Below are positions 33,537 to 43,751 of a stretch of 64,000 nucleotides of DNA, piece by piece. The notes beneath the pieces are model-generated. The model searched no databases and was not told the DNA's origin. It saw nothing but the letters and a program-made list of their open reading frames with translations. Source of the stretch: Novosphingobium colocasiae (lineage in GTDB: Bacteria > Pseudomonadota > Alphaproteobacteria > Sphingomonadales > Sphingomonadaceae); assembly GCF_014652555.1 (NCBI RefSeq), contig NZ_BMZA01000003.1, positions 1 through 64,000 of the forward strand. The letters are read 5' to 3'. Position 1 is the first letter of the stretch; each line of letters opens with the position of its first letter. A program made the translations under genes and the position numbers.

Positions 33537-36500
33537 TTACTCTGCAGGGACGGAGCCGGTCGACCCTGTGCCGCCCGTGCCCCGATCGTCGTGGGCATGA
33601 TGCGGCTCGAACGTCAGGAACACGCGGCGCAGATACGGGCCGATGCGCTTTTCCAGGCCATCGGCCAGACTGAACGCGGCCGGGACCAGCACCAGCGTCA
33701 GCAGGGTGGACAGGATCAGCCCGCCGATCACCACCGACCCCATCGGTGCGCGCCACGCGCCGTCGCCGCTGAACGAAAAGGCGGTGGGCAACATGCCCGC
33801 CACCATCGCCACGGTGGTCATCACGATAGGCTGCGCACGCTTGTGTCCGGCGTCGACGATCGCCTCGCCCTTGCTCACGCCCTTGTCCATTTCCTCGATC
33901 GCGAAATCGATCAGCAGGATCGAGTTCTTGGCAACGATGCCGAGCAGCATCAGGATGCCGATATAGACCGGCAGTGATATCGGCTGGCCGAGCAGGGCTA
34001 TCGCGAGCAGCCCGCCGAGCGGGGCGAGGAGCAGTGAGGTCAGGTTTACCAGTGGCGAGATGAAGCGCTTGTAGAGCAGCACCAGCACCGCGAAGACCAG
34101 CAGGATGCCGCTGACCACGGCGATGATGAAGTTCATGATCAGCTCGGCCTGCCACTTCTCGTCGCCCACCGGCTTGTTGGAGACGCCCATCGGCAGGTTC
34201 TTCATGATCGGCAACTGGGCGATCGCCTCCGTCGCCGGCCCCTTGACCGCACCTTGCGCCAGGTCTGCGCCGACCAGCACCCGGCGCGCCTGATTGAAGC
34301 GCTGGATCTGCGTCGGCCCGGCCCCGAAGCGCACTTCAGCGACGCGCGAAAGCGGCACCGAGCCGCCATTGGCGGTGGCGACGGGCAGGTTCTCGATCGT
34401 CGAGAGATCGCGCCGCGATTCCTTGGGCAGGATCACCCGGATCGGCACCTGCCGGTCGGACAGCGAGAACTTGGCGGCGTTCTGGTCGATCTCGCCGATG
34501 GTGGCGATGCGGATGGTCTGGCTGAGTGCCTGGGTGGTGACGCCAAGCTGGGCGGCCAGATCGAGACGCGGGACGATGATCAGTTCGGGCCGCTTCATAT
34601 CCGCCGCCACGCGTGGCGCGACAATCGACTTGATGCCCTGCATCTGTTCGGCCAGCGTTTGCGCCGCCTGATTAAGCACTACCGGATCCGACCCGGTGAG
34701 CATGACCGAGATATCGCGCCCGGTGCCAAACCCGCCCGATTGCGAGGCGAAGCTGACCCGCGCATCCTCAATCTTCTGGAAATCGCGGGCGACGCGGCGC
34801 TCGAAATCGATGCTGGTGATTTCGCGATCGGGCTTGAGCGTGATGAACAGCCGCGCGTTGCCTTCGTTGATCCGTTCCAGCACGCGCAAGACTTCGGGCT
34901 GGCGTTCCAGCAGCGCGGTGACGCGATCGGTTACCGCCTCGGTCTGCTCGATCGTGGTGCCGGGCACCATCTCGATGTTGGCGCGGCTGGTGTCTTCGTT
35001 GACGGTGGGCTCGAACTGCTGCGGCAGCCCCGCCATCAGGGCGATGGTGATGGCCAGCGCGACGACGCCGACCAGGAAAGCGTGGAACCGGTGATCGAGC
35101 GCGCGGGCGACGATGCGGCCGGTCAGCCCGCGATGATCGCGCTTCCACGCCCGGGCCTTGCGATCGTCGAGCGTGAAGTGGAGAACCTTCATGTAGAGGT
35201 CCATCAACCGCCCTTCGCCGTGCGTCGCCTCGCCATGAGCCTTGAGGAAATAGGCGGCGATCATCGGCGTGATCATCCGCGCCACCGCCAGCGAGGTGAG
35301 CACGGCGGCAACCACGGTCAGGCCGAAGTTCTTGAAGAACTGGCCGGAAATTCCCGGCATCAGGCCGACCGGCAGGAACACCGCAACGATGCACATGGTG
35401 GTGGCGACCACCGCCAGGCCGATCTCGTCGGCCGCGTCGATCGAGGCTTGGTAAGCGCTTTTCCCCATGCGCATGTGGCGCACGATGTTCTCGATCTCGA
35501 CGATGGCGTCATCGACCAGCACGCCCGCCACCAGACTGAGCGCCAGCAGCGACAGCCCGTTCAGGGTGAAGCCCATCAGGTCCATGAACCAGAAGGTGGG
35601 AATGGCGGACAGCGGAATGGCGATGGCGCTGATGATCGTGGCGCGCCAGTCGCGCAGGAACAGGAAAACCACCAGAATCGCCAGGATCGCGCCTTCGACC
35701 ATGGCCGCCATCGAGCTCTTGTACTGGCTCTTCACGTAATCGACGTTGTTGTAGAGCTGAATGAAGCGCAGCCCCGGCGTTTCCTTCTGGATCTCGGCGA
35801 TGACCTTGGCCGATTCGTCGTAGATCGTGACGTCGGACGCGCCCTTGGCGCGCTGGATGCCGAACGACACCACCTGGCGGCCGCCGATCTTGCCGATCGA
35901 TGTCTGTTCCGAATAGGAATCGGTCACATCGGCGACATCCGCCACCTTCACGGTGCGCCCGCCGCTGAGGTTGATGCGCGTTTGCGAGAGGGCGAAGGCA
36001 TCGCGGGCATTGCCCAGCACCCGCACCGACTGCCGCGAACCGGCCACTTCGGCCCGGCCGCCGGCGGCGTCGGTGTTGACCTGGCGCAGGACCGCGTTGA
36101 TCTGGCTGGCGGTGACGCCCAGCGCCTGCATCCGCGCGGGATCGACGACGACGCGGATTTCGCGATCGACCCCGCCGACGCGCTCGACCTGGGCCATGCC
36201 CTCGATCGCCAGCAGGCGCTTGGCAATCGTATCGTCGACGAACCAGCTAAGCTGCTCCATCGTCATGTCATCGGCCTGGACCGCCCACATCGCCAGTTGC
36301 CCGCCACCGCCGATATCCACCTTGGCCACGCGCGGTTCGAGGATGCCTTCGGGCAGTTCGCCGCGAATCTGATCGACCGCGTTCTTGACCTCGTTGACCG
36401 CATCGTTGGCATCGACGCCGATGGCGAACTGAACGAAGGTGTTGGAATTGCCCTCGCTCGCGGTCGACTGGATTTCATCGACGCCGCTGATCGAACGCAC

Positions 36501-36719
36501 CGCCGCTTCGACATGCTGGGTGATCTGCGTTTCGATCTCCGTCGGCGCGGCACCCGGCTGGCTGATATCGACTGTGACGGCCGGAAAATCGACATCCGGA
36601 TTGTCGTTCACGTCCATCCTGTTGAACGCGACGATGCCCGCCAGTAGCAGGCCGAGGAACAGCACGATCGGCACGACCGGGTTGCGGATCGACCAGGCCG
36701 AGATGTTGCGGAAGTTCAT
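33537..36719 (-). CDS. RND-family efflux transporter, inner-membrane pump (AcrB/MexF type)
   Basis: Hydrophobe/amphiphile efflux-1 type RND permease of 1060 aa with the usual twelve transmembrane segments and two large periplasmic loops. It starts [20 protein letters not shown]. Conserved motifs include [21 protein letters not shown] (given in part) in helix 4 and [14 protein letters not shown] near helix 11. It exports drugs or other amphiphiles by proton antiport with the fusion protein encoded 17 bases upstream. No outer-membrane factor gene is adjacent, so a TolC-like partner must be elsewhere. The start is the ATG at 36719. Confidence 0.95.
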   Translation of the reverse strand: MNFRNISAWSIRNPVVPIVLFLGLLLAGIVAFNRMDVNDNPDVDFPAVTVDISQPGAAPTEIETQITQHVEAAVRSISGVDEIQSTASEGNSNTFVQFAIGVDANDAVNEVKNAVDQIRGELPEGILEPRVAKVDIGGGGQLAMWAVQADDMTMEQLSWFVDDTIAKRLLAIEGMAQVERVGGVDREIRVVVDPARMQALGVTASQINAVLRQVNTDAAGGRAEVAGSRQSVRVLGNARDAFALSQTRINLSGGRTVKVADVADVTDSYSEQTSIGKIGGRQVVSFGIQRAKGASDVTIYDESAKVIAEIQKETPGLRFIQLYNNVDYVKSQYKSSMAAMVEGAILAILVVFLFLRDWRATIISAIAIPLSAIPTFWFMDLMGFTLNGLSLLALSLVAGVLVDDAIVEIENIVRHMRMGKSAYQASIDAADEIGLAVVATTMCIVAVFLPVGLMPGISGQFFKNFGLTVVAAVLTSLAVARMITPMIAAYFLKAHGEATHGEGRLMDLYMKVLHFTLDDRKARAWKRDHRGLTGRIVARALDHRFHAFLVGVVALAITIALMAGLPQQFEPTVNEDTSRANIEMVPGTTIEQTEAVTDRVTALLERQPEVLRVLERINEGNARLFITLKPDREITSIDFERRVARDFQKIEDARVSFASQSGGFGTGRDISVMLTGSDPVVLNQAAQTLAEQMQGIKSIVAPRVAADMKRPELIIVPRLDLAAQLGVTTQALSQTIRIATIGEIDQNAAKFSLSDRQVPIRVILPKESRRDLSTIENLPVATANGGSVPLSRVAEVRFGAGPTQIQRFNQARRVLVGADLAQGAVKGPATEAIAQLPIMKNLPMGVSNKPVGDEKWQAELIMNFIIAVVSGILLVFAVLVLLYKRFISPLVNLTSLLLAPLGGLLAIALLGQPISLPVYIGILMLLGIVAKNSILLIDFAIEEMDKGVSKGEAIVDAGHKRAQPIVMTTVAMVAGMLPTAFSFSGDGAWRAPMGSVVIGGLILSTLLTLVLVPAAFSLADGLEKRIGPYLRRVFLTFEPHHAHDDRGTGGTGSTGSVPAE

Positions 36720-36735
36720 GATCGGGGTCTGACGG

Positions 36736-37962
36736 TCAGCGCGTCTGGCCTGCGGACACCCGCCGCGGGACGACAGCCTGCCCCGGCGCGAGGAACCCGC
36801 CGGCACGCAGCACCACGGCCTCGCTGCCGTTCAGCCCTTCGGCGATGGCGATGCCGTCATCGCCGACCGTGCCGATCTTGACGGCGCGGCGCTGCACCTT
36901 GTTGTCCTTGCCGATGATATAGACGTAGCTGCCCTGCTCATCGTTGAGGATGGCCGATTCGGGCAGGGTCGGGGCGACCATCGTGCCGCTGCGCAATTGC
37001 ACGCTGGCAAAGCCGCCGGGGCGCAGTTCAGGCGCGTAAGGCAGCGCGATGCGCGCCTGACCCTGACGGTCTTCGGCATTGATGACGGGCGAAATCTGCC
37101 AGATCTGGCCGGTAAAGACCTTGCCCGATCCCACCGGGGTCACTTGCGCGGTATTGCCCACCGACACCCGCGCGAGATCATCCTCGCTCAACTGCGCGCG
37201 CAGTTCCATCTCGCCGCCGCGCGCGATCGAGAACAGCACACCGGTGCCGCCGCCGACCACTTGCCCCGGTTCGACCGCGCGGGTCAGCACCAGGCCGGCG
37301 TCCGGCGCAAGGATATTGAGCCGCGCCGTCTGCGCCCGCAACTGGCCCAAGGTCGCCCGGGCCACTGCCACGCGGGCGTTGGCGGCATCGCGGGTCGCTG
37401 TCAGCCGATCGACGTCCGCCTTGGAGATGAACCCGCGATCCACCAGTTTCAGCGCGCGATCGAGATTGGCCTGCGCCAGCCGCGCATCGGCCTGCGCCAC
37501 CTGAACTTGCGCGGCCTGGCTCGCGACCTGTTCCGACTGGACCGAACTGTCGATCACCGCGAGCACCTGGCCCTTGCTCACCCAGTCACCCGGTTCGACC
37601 AGCACCGCGCGCACCTGCCCGCCTTCGCCGACCGAGCCGACCGGCATTTCCCGTCGCGCCGCCAGCGTACCGGTGGCCTTGATGACGCCGGCTACGGTGG
37701 ACCGGCCGGGAACGGAAACGCTGACGTGCGGGATCTGGCTGTCGTCCGCACCGGCGGCTTCTTCGGGCGGGGCACGATGGAGCAGCGCCACCGCCGCGAT
37801 GACGGCAAGGGCGACTGCGCCGCCGATGATCCAGACGCGCCGACGCGATGCCGGTGCCGCATATCCGGGTATCTCCGGAGCGGCACCAGATAGTGCGGGG
37901 TCGGCATCGGGCATCACGGCTTCCGAGGGGGCCTGCACATCAATCCTAGCGTCGTAGTTCAT
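36736..37962 (-). CDS. RND efflux periplasmic adaptor (membrane fusion protein)
   Basis: HlyD/AcrA-type adaptor of about 408 aa. An N-terminal membrane anchor (RRVWIIGGAVALAVIAAVAL) is followed by a lipoyl/barrel-sandwich domain, a helical hairpin (SEQVASQAAQVQVAQADARL ... ATRDAANARV) and beta-barrel and membrane-proximal domains. It links the RND pump encoded just downstream to an outer-membrane channel. The ATG at 37962 (MNYDARIDVQ) is chosen; an in-frame ATG at 38013 would add 17 residues and neither has a strong ribosome site. Confidence 0.92.
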   Translation of the reverse strand: MNYDARIDVQAPSEAVMPDADPALSGAAPEIPGYAAPASRRRVWIIGGAVALAVIAAVALLHRAPPEEAAGADDSQIPHVSVSVPGRSTVAGVIKATGTLAARREMPVGSVGEGGQVRAVLVEPGDWVSKGQVLAVIDSSVQSEQVASQAAQVQVAQADARLAQANLDRALKLVDRGFISKADVDRLTATRDAANARVAVARATLGQLRAQTARLNILAPDAGLVLTRAVEPGQVVGGGTGVLFSIARGGEMELRAQLSEDDLARVSVGNTAQVTPVGSGKVFTGQIWQISPVINAEDRQGQARIALPYAPELRPGGFASVQLRSGTMVAPTLPESAILNDEQGSYVYIIGKDNKVQRRAVKIGTVGDDGIAIAEGLNGSEAVVLRAGGFLAPGQAVVPRRVSAGQTR

Positions 37963-38127
37963 CAAAACCGCTGCATCGATCCAATCGCCATGCACGGCAA
38001 GGGTGCCGGACATAGTAAACTGTCACGGCCGCGACCCAAAAACCGGGCCGGCTGAGCCTGAAACAACTTTCAACTCTCCATAGCCATGCCCGGCACCACT
38101 GGCAATGCGGCTGAACTGCATCAGCGG

Positions 38128-39006
38128 TCAGACGTTGAGGGCAGGGGCCATTTCCCGCAGAGTTTGCAGGAACGGGTGTGTGGACACGCCGCTGGCGTGC
38201 GATTCCAGGGTGTAGGCCACCCCGATCTTGCGGCGCAATGTGAAGCCGGACAGCCTCGGGCGCGCCACGCCGGGTGCCTCGAAGCAGTCGGGCATGATCG
38301 TGATGCCCAGCCGGGCCGCGACCAGTGCCAGCACCCGTTCATCATTGGTAGAGCGGTAGGAAAAGCGCGGCCGCACGCCGCGTTCGGTGAAATGCCGGCT
38401 GGTCTCGCCCAGCGCCTCGCAGTGGCGGCGCACGATCATGGTGTCGGCGGCAAGGTCTTCGCCTTGCACCACTGCCTCGGCCGCGCGGGGATGATCGGCC
38501 CAGAGCGCGAGGGCATAGCCTTCCTCGAACAGCAGTTCCTCCTCGAACCGGTCGGAGCCGCGATCGATCAGGGTCACGGCGCAATCCACCCGGCCCCGCG
38601 CCACGTGGGCGGACAGTTCCCGCTCGCTCCCGTCGACGATCTCGATCCGCAGCGACGGGTCCACCGCCAGACTTGCGGCGACGGCCCGCGCGATCAGCGC
38701 GCCAGGGATGCTGCCGAGCACGCCGACACGGAACAGCGCCGCCGGGGCGGTTTGTGCCATCGCGCGCTGGGCGGCGTTGAACTCCCCCTCGATCCGCCGG
38801 GCGTAGTTGAGGAACCGGGCCCCCGCCACCGTCAATTCGACGCGCTGGTTCGTGCGGACGAACAGCTTCGTCCCCAGTGCACTCTCCAGCTTGGCAATCC
38901 CGACGGAGAGCGTAGGCTGCGCGACATTGCAGTGCGCCGCCGCGCGCGAAAAGTTGCCATGATCGACCACGGCCAGAAAGTACCGGAGGTGATAGCGGTC
39001 CATCAT
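38128..39006 (-). CDS. LysR-family transcriptional regulator
   Basis: A 292-aa regulator with an N-terminal helix-turn-helix (residues 3-62, FLAVVDHGNFSRAAAHCNVA) and a periplasmic-binding-like effector domain. It is divergent from the isovaleryl-CoA dehydrogenase/methylcrotonyl-CoA carboxylase operon and probably controls it in response to a pathway acyl-CoA or acid. That is inferred from gene arrangement; leucine operons in other proteobacteria are often run by a MerR-type LiuR or a TetR-type protein instead. The start is the ATG at 39006, inside a palindromic operator. Confidence 0.93.
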   Translation of the reverse strand: MMDRYHLRYFLAVVDHGNFSRAAAHCNVAQPTLSVGIAKLESALGTKLFVRTNQRVELTVAGARFLNYARRIEGEFNAAQRAMAQTAPAALFRVGVLGSIPGALIARAVAASLAVDPSLRIEIVDGSERELSAHVARGRVDCAVTLIDRGSDRFEEELLFEEGYALALWADHPRAAEAVVQGEDLAADTMIVRRHCEALGETSRHFTERGVRPRFSYRSTNDERVLALVAARLGITIMPDCFEAPGVARPRLSGFTLRRKIGVAYTLESHASGVSTHPFLQTLREMAPALNV

Positions 39007-39020
39007 AGATTTTATCTATG
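39004..39020. promoter_or_regulatory. LysR-type palindrome at the start of the regulator gene
   Basis: CATAGATTTTATCTATG is a perfect 7+7 palindrome around TTT and contains the T-N11-A pattern of LysR boxes. It overlaps the start codon of the LysR gene, fitting autorepression, and lies 73 bases upstream of the isovaleryl-CoA dehydrogenase start. Confidence 0.6.
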
Positions 39021-39092
39021 CTGTTGGCCCCGATCTTTCAATTAGAGAACAGGACTGCGGTGGCGTAAAGCGTGGTCCAAAGGAGAGGCGCG

Positions 39093-40238
39093 TTGACCGA
39101 TTTCGATTTTGCCTTGAGCGAAGATGCGGACATGGTCCGTGAAGCGACCGCGGGGTTCGCCGCCGATCGCATCGCCCCGCTCGCCGCCGAGATCGATGCG
39201 AAGGACTGGTTTCCTCGCGAACTCTGGCCGGAAATGGGTGAACTGGGCCTCCACGGCATCACGGTCGAGAAGGAATGGGGCGGGCTTGGCCTCGGCTATC
39301 TGGAGCACGTGGTCGCGCAGGAGGAGGTGGCGCGGGCGTCCGCCTCGATCGGGCTGTCCTATGGGGCCCACTCCAACTTGTGCGTCAACCAGCTCCGGCG
39401 CTGGGGCAATGACGATCAGAAGCGCCGGTACCTCCCCAAGCTGATCTCCGGCGAGCATGTCGGCAGCCTGGCGATGTCCGAGGCCGGGGCCGGGTCGGAC
39501 GTCGTGTCCATGAAGCTCAGGGCGGAGAAGCGCGGCGATCGCTATGTCCTTAACGGCACCAAGTTCTGGATCACGAACGCGACTTATGCCGATACCCTGA
39601 TCGTCTACGCCAAGACGGGCGAGGGTTCGCGCGGGATCACCAGCTTCATCATCGAAAAGGACATGGCCGGCTTCTCCATCGGCCAGAAGATCGACAAGCT
39701 GGGCATGCGTGGCTCGCCCACGGCGGAACTGGTGTTCGATGATTGCGAAGTGCCGGACAGCAACGTGATGGGCCCGCTCGACGGCGGCGTCGGCGTGCTG
39801 ATGTCGGGCCTCGATTACGAACGCACGGTGCTGTCTGGCATCCAGCTCGGCATCATGCAGGCCTGTCTCGATACGGTGCTGCCCTATGTGCGCGAACGCC
39901 GGCAGTTCGGCCGCCCGATCGGTGCGTTCCAGTTGATGCAGGCCAAGGTCGCGGACATGTATGTCGCGCTCAATTCGGCGCGGGCCTATGTCTATGCCGT
40001 GGCCAGGGCCTGCGATGCCGGCCGGACGACGCGGTTCGATGCGGCGGGCGCGATCCTGCTGGCGTCGGAGAATGCCATGAAGGTTGCGCTCGAAGCGGTG
40101 CAGGCGCTGGGCGGGGCGGGCTATACCAAGGACTGGCCGGTCGAACGCTACATGCGCGATGCCAAGCTGCTGGATATCGGCGCAGGCACGAACGAGATCC
40201 GGCGCATGCTGATCGGCCGGGAGTTGATCGGGGCATGA
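39093..40238 (+). CDS. liuA: Isovaleryl-CoA dehydrogenase
   Basis: Acyl-CoA dehydrogenase of 381 aa, oxidising isovaleryl-CoA to 3-methylcrotonyl-CoA in leucine catabolism and passing electrons to ETF. Signatures are [32 protein letters not shown], and [11 protein letters not shown]. The glutamate in that last motif is where isovaleryl-CoA dehydrogenases, unlike most relatives, hold the catalytic base. The C-terminus has [20 protein letters not shown] and [16 protein letters not shown]. The TTG at 39093 follows AGGAGAGG and is preferred to the GTG at 39072. It is followed by the two carboxylase subunits for its product. Confidence 0.94.
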   Translation: MTDFDFALSEDADMVREATAGFAADRIAPLAAEIDAKDWFPRELWPEMGELGLHGITVEKEWGGLGLGYLEHVVAQEEVARASASIGLSYGAHSNLCVNQLRRWGNDDQKRRYLPKLISGEHVGSLAMSEAGAGSDVVSMKLRAEKRGDRYVLNGTKFWITNATYADTLIVYAKTGEGSRGITSFIIEKDMAGFSIGQKIDKLGMRGSPTAELVFDDCEVPDSNVMGPLDGGVGVLMSGLDYERTVLSGIQLGIMQACLDTVLPYVRERRQFGRPIGAFQLMQAKVADMYVALNSARAYVYAVARACDAGRTTRFDAAGAILLASENAMKVALEAVQALGGAGYTKDWPVERYMRDAKLLDIGAGTNEIRRMLIGRELIGA

Positions 40239-41836
40239 GCGGGCCGGTTCTGGAAAGCAAGCTGTCGCCCGAAAGTCCGGAATTCCGAGCCAACGCGGTC
40301 CACAATCGCGCGCTGGCACAAGGGCTGCGGCACGCGGTGGCACGAGCGGCGCAGGGCGGCTCCGAAAGCGCGCGGGCCAAGCATGTCGGACGCGGCAAGC
40401 TGCTGCCGCGCGAGCGGGTCGAGCGGCTGCTTGATGCCGGATCGCCGTTTCTCGAAATCGGCCAGTTGGCCGCAAACGGTCTTTACGGCGATGAAGTGCC
40501 CGGTGCCGGGATCATCGCCGGGATCGGACGGGTTGCCGGCCGGCAGGTGCTGATCGCCTGCAACGATGCGACGGTGAAGGGCGGCACCTATTATCCGCTG
40601 ACCGTCAAGAAGCATCTGCGGGCGCAGGAGATCGCGCTCGAAAACCGCCTGCCGTGCATCTACCTCGTCGATTCGGGCGGCGCGAACCTGCCCAATCAGG
40701 CCGAAGTATTCCCCGACCGCGATCACTTCGGGCGGATTTTCTACAATCAGGCGAACCTGTCCGCGCGCGGCATCGCCCAGATTGCCTGCGTGATGGGAAG
40801 CTGCACGGCGGGCGGTGCCTATGTCCCGGCGATGTCCGATGAAACGGTGATCGTGCGTAATCAGGGCACGATCTTCCTTGCCGGGCCGCCGCTGGTGCAG
40901 GCCGCGACCGGCGAAGTGATCAGCGCCGAAGAGCTGGGTGGCGGCGATCTGCACGGGCGCAAGTCCGGCGTCGTTGATCACGTCGCCGAGAATGACGAGC
41001 ATGCCCTGAGCATCGTGCGCGATATCGTCAGCACCTTGCAGCCGGACCTGAGGCCGGACCTCAATTTGCGCGAGCCCAAGGCCCCGCAGTTCGATCCGGC
41101 CGAGCTCTATGGCATCATCCCGCAGGATGTCCGGGCGCCTTACGATGTCCGCGAAGTCATCGCCCGGATCGTCGACGGCAGCGAATTTCACGAATTCAAG
41201 GCGCTCTACGGATCGTCGCTGGTTTGCGGCTTCGCGCATATCTGGGGCATGCCGGTCGCGATCCTCGCCAACAACGGCGTGCTGTTCAGCGAAAGCGCGC
41301 TCAAGGGCGCGCACTTCATAGAACTCGCCTGCCAGCGCCGCATTCCGCTGCTGTTCCTCCAGAACATCTCCGGCTTCATGGTCGGCGGGAAGTACGAGGC
41401 GGAAGGCATTGCCAAGCACGGTGCCAAGCTGGTCACCGCCGTCGCCACGGCCAGCGTTCCGAAGATCACCGTCGTCGTCGGCGGCAGCTTCGGCGCGGGC
41501 AATTACGGCATGTGCGGCCGCGCCTATTCGCCGCGTTTCCTGTTCACCTGGCCGAACGCGCGCATCTCGGTGATGGGTGGCGAGCAGGCGGCATCCGTGC
41601 TCGCCACCGTCCATCGTGACGCCGCGACCTGGACGGCCGAGGAAGCGGAGGCTTTCAAGGCCCCGATCCGCCAGAAATACGAGGACGAGGGCAACCCCTA
41701 CTATGCCACTGCACGAATCTGGGATGACGGGATCATCGACCCCGCGCAGACCCGCGATGTGCTGGGCCTTGCCTTCGCGGCAACGCTGAACGCGCCGGTG
41801 CCGGAACAGGCGCGGTTCGGCGTGTTCAGGATGTAA
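40235..41836 (+). CDS. mccB: 3-Methylcrotonyl-CoA carboxylase, beta (carboxyltransferase) subunit
   Basis: A 533-aa carboxyltransferase transferring CO2 from biotin to 3-methylcrotonyl-CoA. It has both crotonase-like halves: [20 protein letters not shown] ... [16 protein letters not shown], and [14 protein letters not shown] ... [20 protein letters not shown] ... [11 protein letters not shown]. Length and motifs are those of MCC beta rather than propionyl-CoA carboxylase. The start is the ATG at 40235, overlapping the liuA stop (ATGA). The partner subunit gene follows after five bases. Confidence 0.95.
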   Translation: MSGPVLESKLSPESPEFRANAVHNRALAQGLRHAVARAAQGGSESARAKHVGRGKLLPRERVERLLDAGSPFLEIGQLAANGLYGDEVPGAGIIAGIGRVAGRQVLIACNDATVKGGTYYPLTVKKHLRAQEIALENRLPCIYLVDSGGANLPNQAEVFPDRDHFGRIFYNQANLSARGIAQIACVMGSCTAGGAYVPAMSDETVIVRNQGTIFLAGPPLVQAATGEVISAEELGGGDLHGRKSGVVDHVAENDEHALSIVRDIVSTLQPDLRPDLNLREPKAPQFDPAELYGIIPQDVRAPYDVREVIARIVDGSEFHEFKALYGSSLVCGFAHIWGMPVAILANNGVLFSESALKGAHFIELACQRRIPLLFLQNISGFMVGGKYEAEGIAKHGAKLVTAVATASVPKITVVVGGSFGAGNYGMCGRAYSPRFLFTWPNARISVMGGEQAASVLATVHRDAATWTAEEAEAFKAPIRQKYEDEGNPYYATARIWDDGIIDPAQTRDVLGLAFAATLNAPVPEQARFGVFRM

Positions 41837-41841
41837 TCGCC

Positions 41842-43689
41842 ATGGCCCTGATGAAATCCCTCCTCATCGCCAATCGTGGCGAAATCGCCTGCCGGATCAT
41901 CCGTACCGCGCGTCGGCTCGGCATCCGTACCGTCGCGGTCTATTCCGACGCCGATGCACAGGCGCTGCACGTTCGGCTGGCGGACGAAGCGGTGCATATC
42001 GGCCCCTCGCCAGTGCGCGAAAGCTATCTGGTGGGCGAGCGGATCATCGCCGCCGCGAAGGCGACCGGGGCCGAGGCCGTGCATCCCGGCTATGGCTTCC
42101 TCAGCGAAAACGCGGAGTTTGCGCAGGCTGTCGTCGATGCCGGGCTGGTCTGGGTCGGGCCTGATGCCGCGTCGATCACCGCGATGGGCCTCAAGGACGC
42201 GGCCAAGAAGCTGATGCAGGATGCCGGCGTGCCGACGACGCCCGGCTACCTCGGCGAAGACCAGAGCCCGGCGCGCCTTGCCGCCGAGGCGGACGCGATC
42301 GGCTATCCGGTCCTGATCAAGGCTGTCGCGGGTGGCGGCGGCAAGGGCATGCGCAAGGTCGATACGGCCGGGGACTTCGCCGAGGCGCTGGCATCGTGCC
42401 GGCGCGAGGCGATCTCCAGCTTCGGCAATGACCATGTGCTGCTGGAAAAGTGGATCACGAACCCGCGCCACATCGAAGTGCAGGTGTTCGGAGACAGGCA
42501 GGGCCAGGTCGTCCACCTGTACGAGCGCGACTGTTCGCTGCAGCGCCGCCATCAGAAGGTGATCGAGGAAGCGCCCGCCCCCGGCATGGATGCCGGCACG
42601 CGCGAGGCGATCTGCCAGGCCGCCGTTCGCGCGGCGAAGGCGGTCAACTATGTCGGTGCCGGGACGATCGAATTCATCGCCGATGGATCGGCCGGCCTGC
42701 GGGCGGACCATATCTGGTTCATGGAAATGAACACCCGCCTCCAGGTCGAGCATCCGGTGACCGAAGAGATCACGGGGCAGGACCTGGTGGAATGGCAACT
42801 GCGTGTCGCATCGGGTGAGCCTTTGCCCAAGGCGCAGGACGAGCTGGCGATCAACGGCTGGGCGATGGAGGCGCGCCTCTATGCCGAGGACCCGGCGAAA
42901 GGCTTCCTGCCCTCGATCGGCCGGCTCGATACTTTCACGCTGGGCGCAGGCTGCCGGATCGATACCGGGGTCGAACAGGGGGCGGAAATCTCGCCGTTCT
43001 ACGATCCGATGATCGCCAAGGTCATCGCGCATGGCACCGACCGCGATGCGGCGCGGACGTCGCTGGCAACGGCGCTGAAAGACGCGGTGATCTGGCCGCT
43101 CAAGACCAACGCGGGCTTTCTGGTCAAGACGCTGGAACACCCTGATTTCAGCGCGGCGCGCCTCGATACCGGTCTGATCGAGCGGGCCGGTGACGCGCTG
43201 ATGCCCCCGGCTCGTCCGGACGAGGCGCTGCTGGCCGATGCTGCGGCGACGCTTTCGCGCGGCGGCATGCTGGCCGGGTTCCGCCTCAATGCCGACAGGC
43301 GGGCCGAAGCGACCTTCCTGCTCGATGGCGAACCGGTCACGATCGCGGTGGCAGCGCACGCGGGCGACGAGCCGCAGCGCGATGAAGCGCTTGTCACTCA
43401 AGCCGGTCAGGTATGGCGTCTGGCACCCTGGCGCGCGACCGTTTCGGCGGGCGGCGATGCCTCGGACGGGACCATCCTTTCACCCATGCCGGGCCGCATC
43501 ATCGCCGTTTCGATCGCGACGGGCGATCGCGTTCTCAAGGGCCAGAAGCTGCTGACCCTCGAAGCGATGAAGATGGAACACACGCTGACCGCACCCTTCG
43601 ACGGGACGGTCGCCGACCTCAACGCGGCGGAAAGCGATCAGGTAACCGCCGGTGCGGTGCTGATCCGGATCGACAAGGATGCCGGGTAA
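41842..43689 (+). CDS. mccA: 3-Methylcrotonyl-CoA carboxylase, alpha (biotin carboxylase/BCCP) subunit
   Basis: A 615-aa alpha subunit with an N-terminal biotin carboxylase (LLIANRGEIACRII ... AVAGGGGKGM ... ERDCSLQRRHQKVIEEAP ... EMNTRLQVEHPVTE), a linker domain, and a C-terminal biotinyl domain with EAMKMEH and acceptor lysine K577. With MccB it forms 3-methylglutaconyl-CoA. Unlike the biotin enzyme at 3283-6613, all parts are in one chain and the RRHQK motif is normal. The genes for methylglutaconyl-CoA hydratase and HMG-CoA lyase are not in this window. Confidence 0.95.
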   Translation: MALMKSLLIANRGEIACRIIRTARRLGIRTVAVYSDADAQALHVRLADEAVHIGPSPVRESYLVGERIIAAAKATGAEAVHPGYGFLSENAEFAQAVVDAGLVWVGPDAASITAMGLKDAAKKLMQDAGVPTTPGYLGEDQSPARLAAEADAIGYPVLIKAVAGGGGKGMRKVDTAGDFAEALASCRREAISSFGNDHVLLEKWITNPRHIEVQVFGDRQGQVVHLYERDCSLQRRHQKVIEEAPAPGMDAGTREAICQAAVRAAKAVNYVGAGTIEFIADGSAGLRADHIWFMEMNTRLQVEHPVTEEITGQDLVEWQLRVASGEPLPKAQDELAINGWAMEARLYAEDPAKGFLPSIGRLDTFTLGAGCRIDTGVEQGAEISPFYDPMIAKVIAHGTDRDAARTSLATALKDAVIWPLKTNAGFLVKTLEHPDFSAARLDTGLIERAGDALMPPARPDEALLADAAATLSRGGMLAGFRLNADRRAEATFLLDGEPVTIAVAAHAGDEPQRDEALVTQAGQVWRLAPWRATVSAGGDASDGTILSPMPGRIIAVSIATGDRVLKGQKLLTLEAMKMEHTLTAPFDGTVADLNAAESDQVTAGAVLIRIDKDAG

Positions 43690-43710
43690 GGGAATGCGTC
43701 AGGCAATATG

Positions 43711-43751
43711 GGGGTGAGCGCGGAGACAATCGCAGCCCGCCCGCTCACCCC
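43711..43751. terminator. Hairpin between mccA and the heparinase gene
   Basis: GGGGTGAGCG (43711-43720) pairs with CGCTCACCCC (43742-43751) over a 21-base loop in the short convergent gap. There is no T-run, so termination may be inefficient or Rho-dependent. The right arm covers the stop codon of the minus-strand gene. Confidence 0.45.

Noticed and set aside
34254..36647. 797-codon plus-strand frame opposite the RND transporter
   Set aside because: Shadow frame: His/Asp/Arg-rich, no domain, and the RND motifs on the other strand are unbroken.
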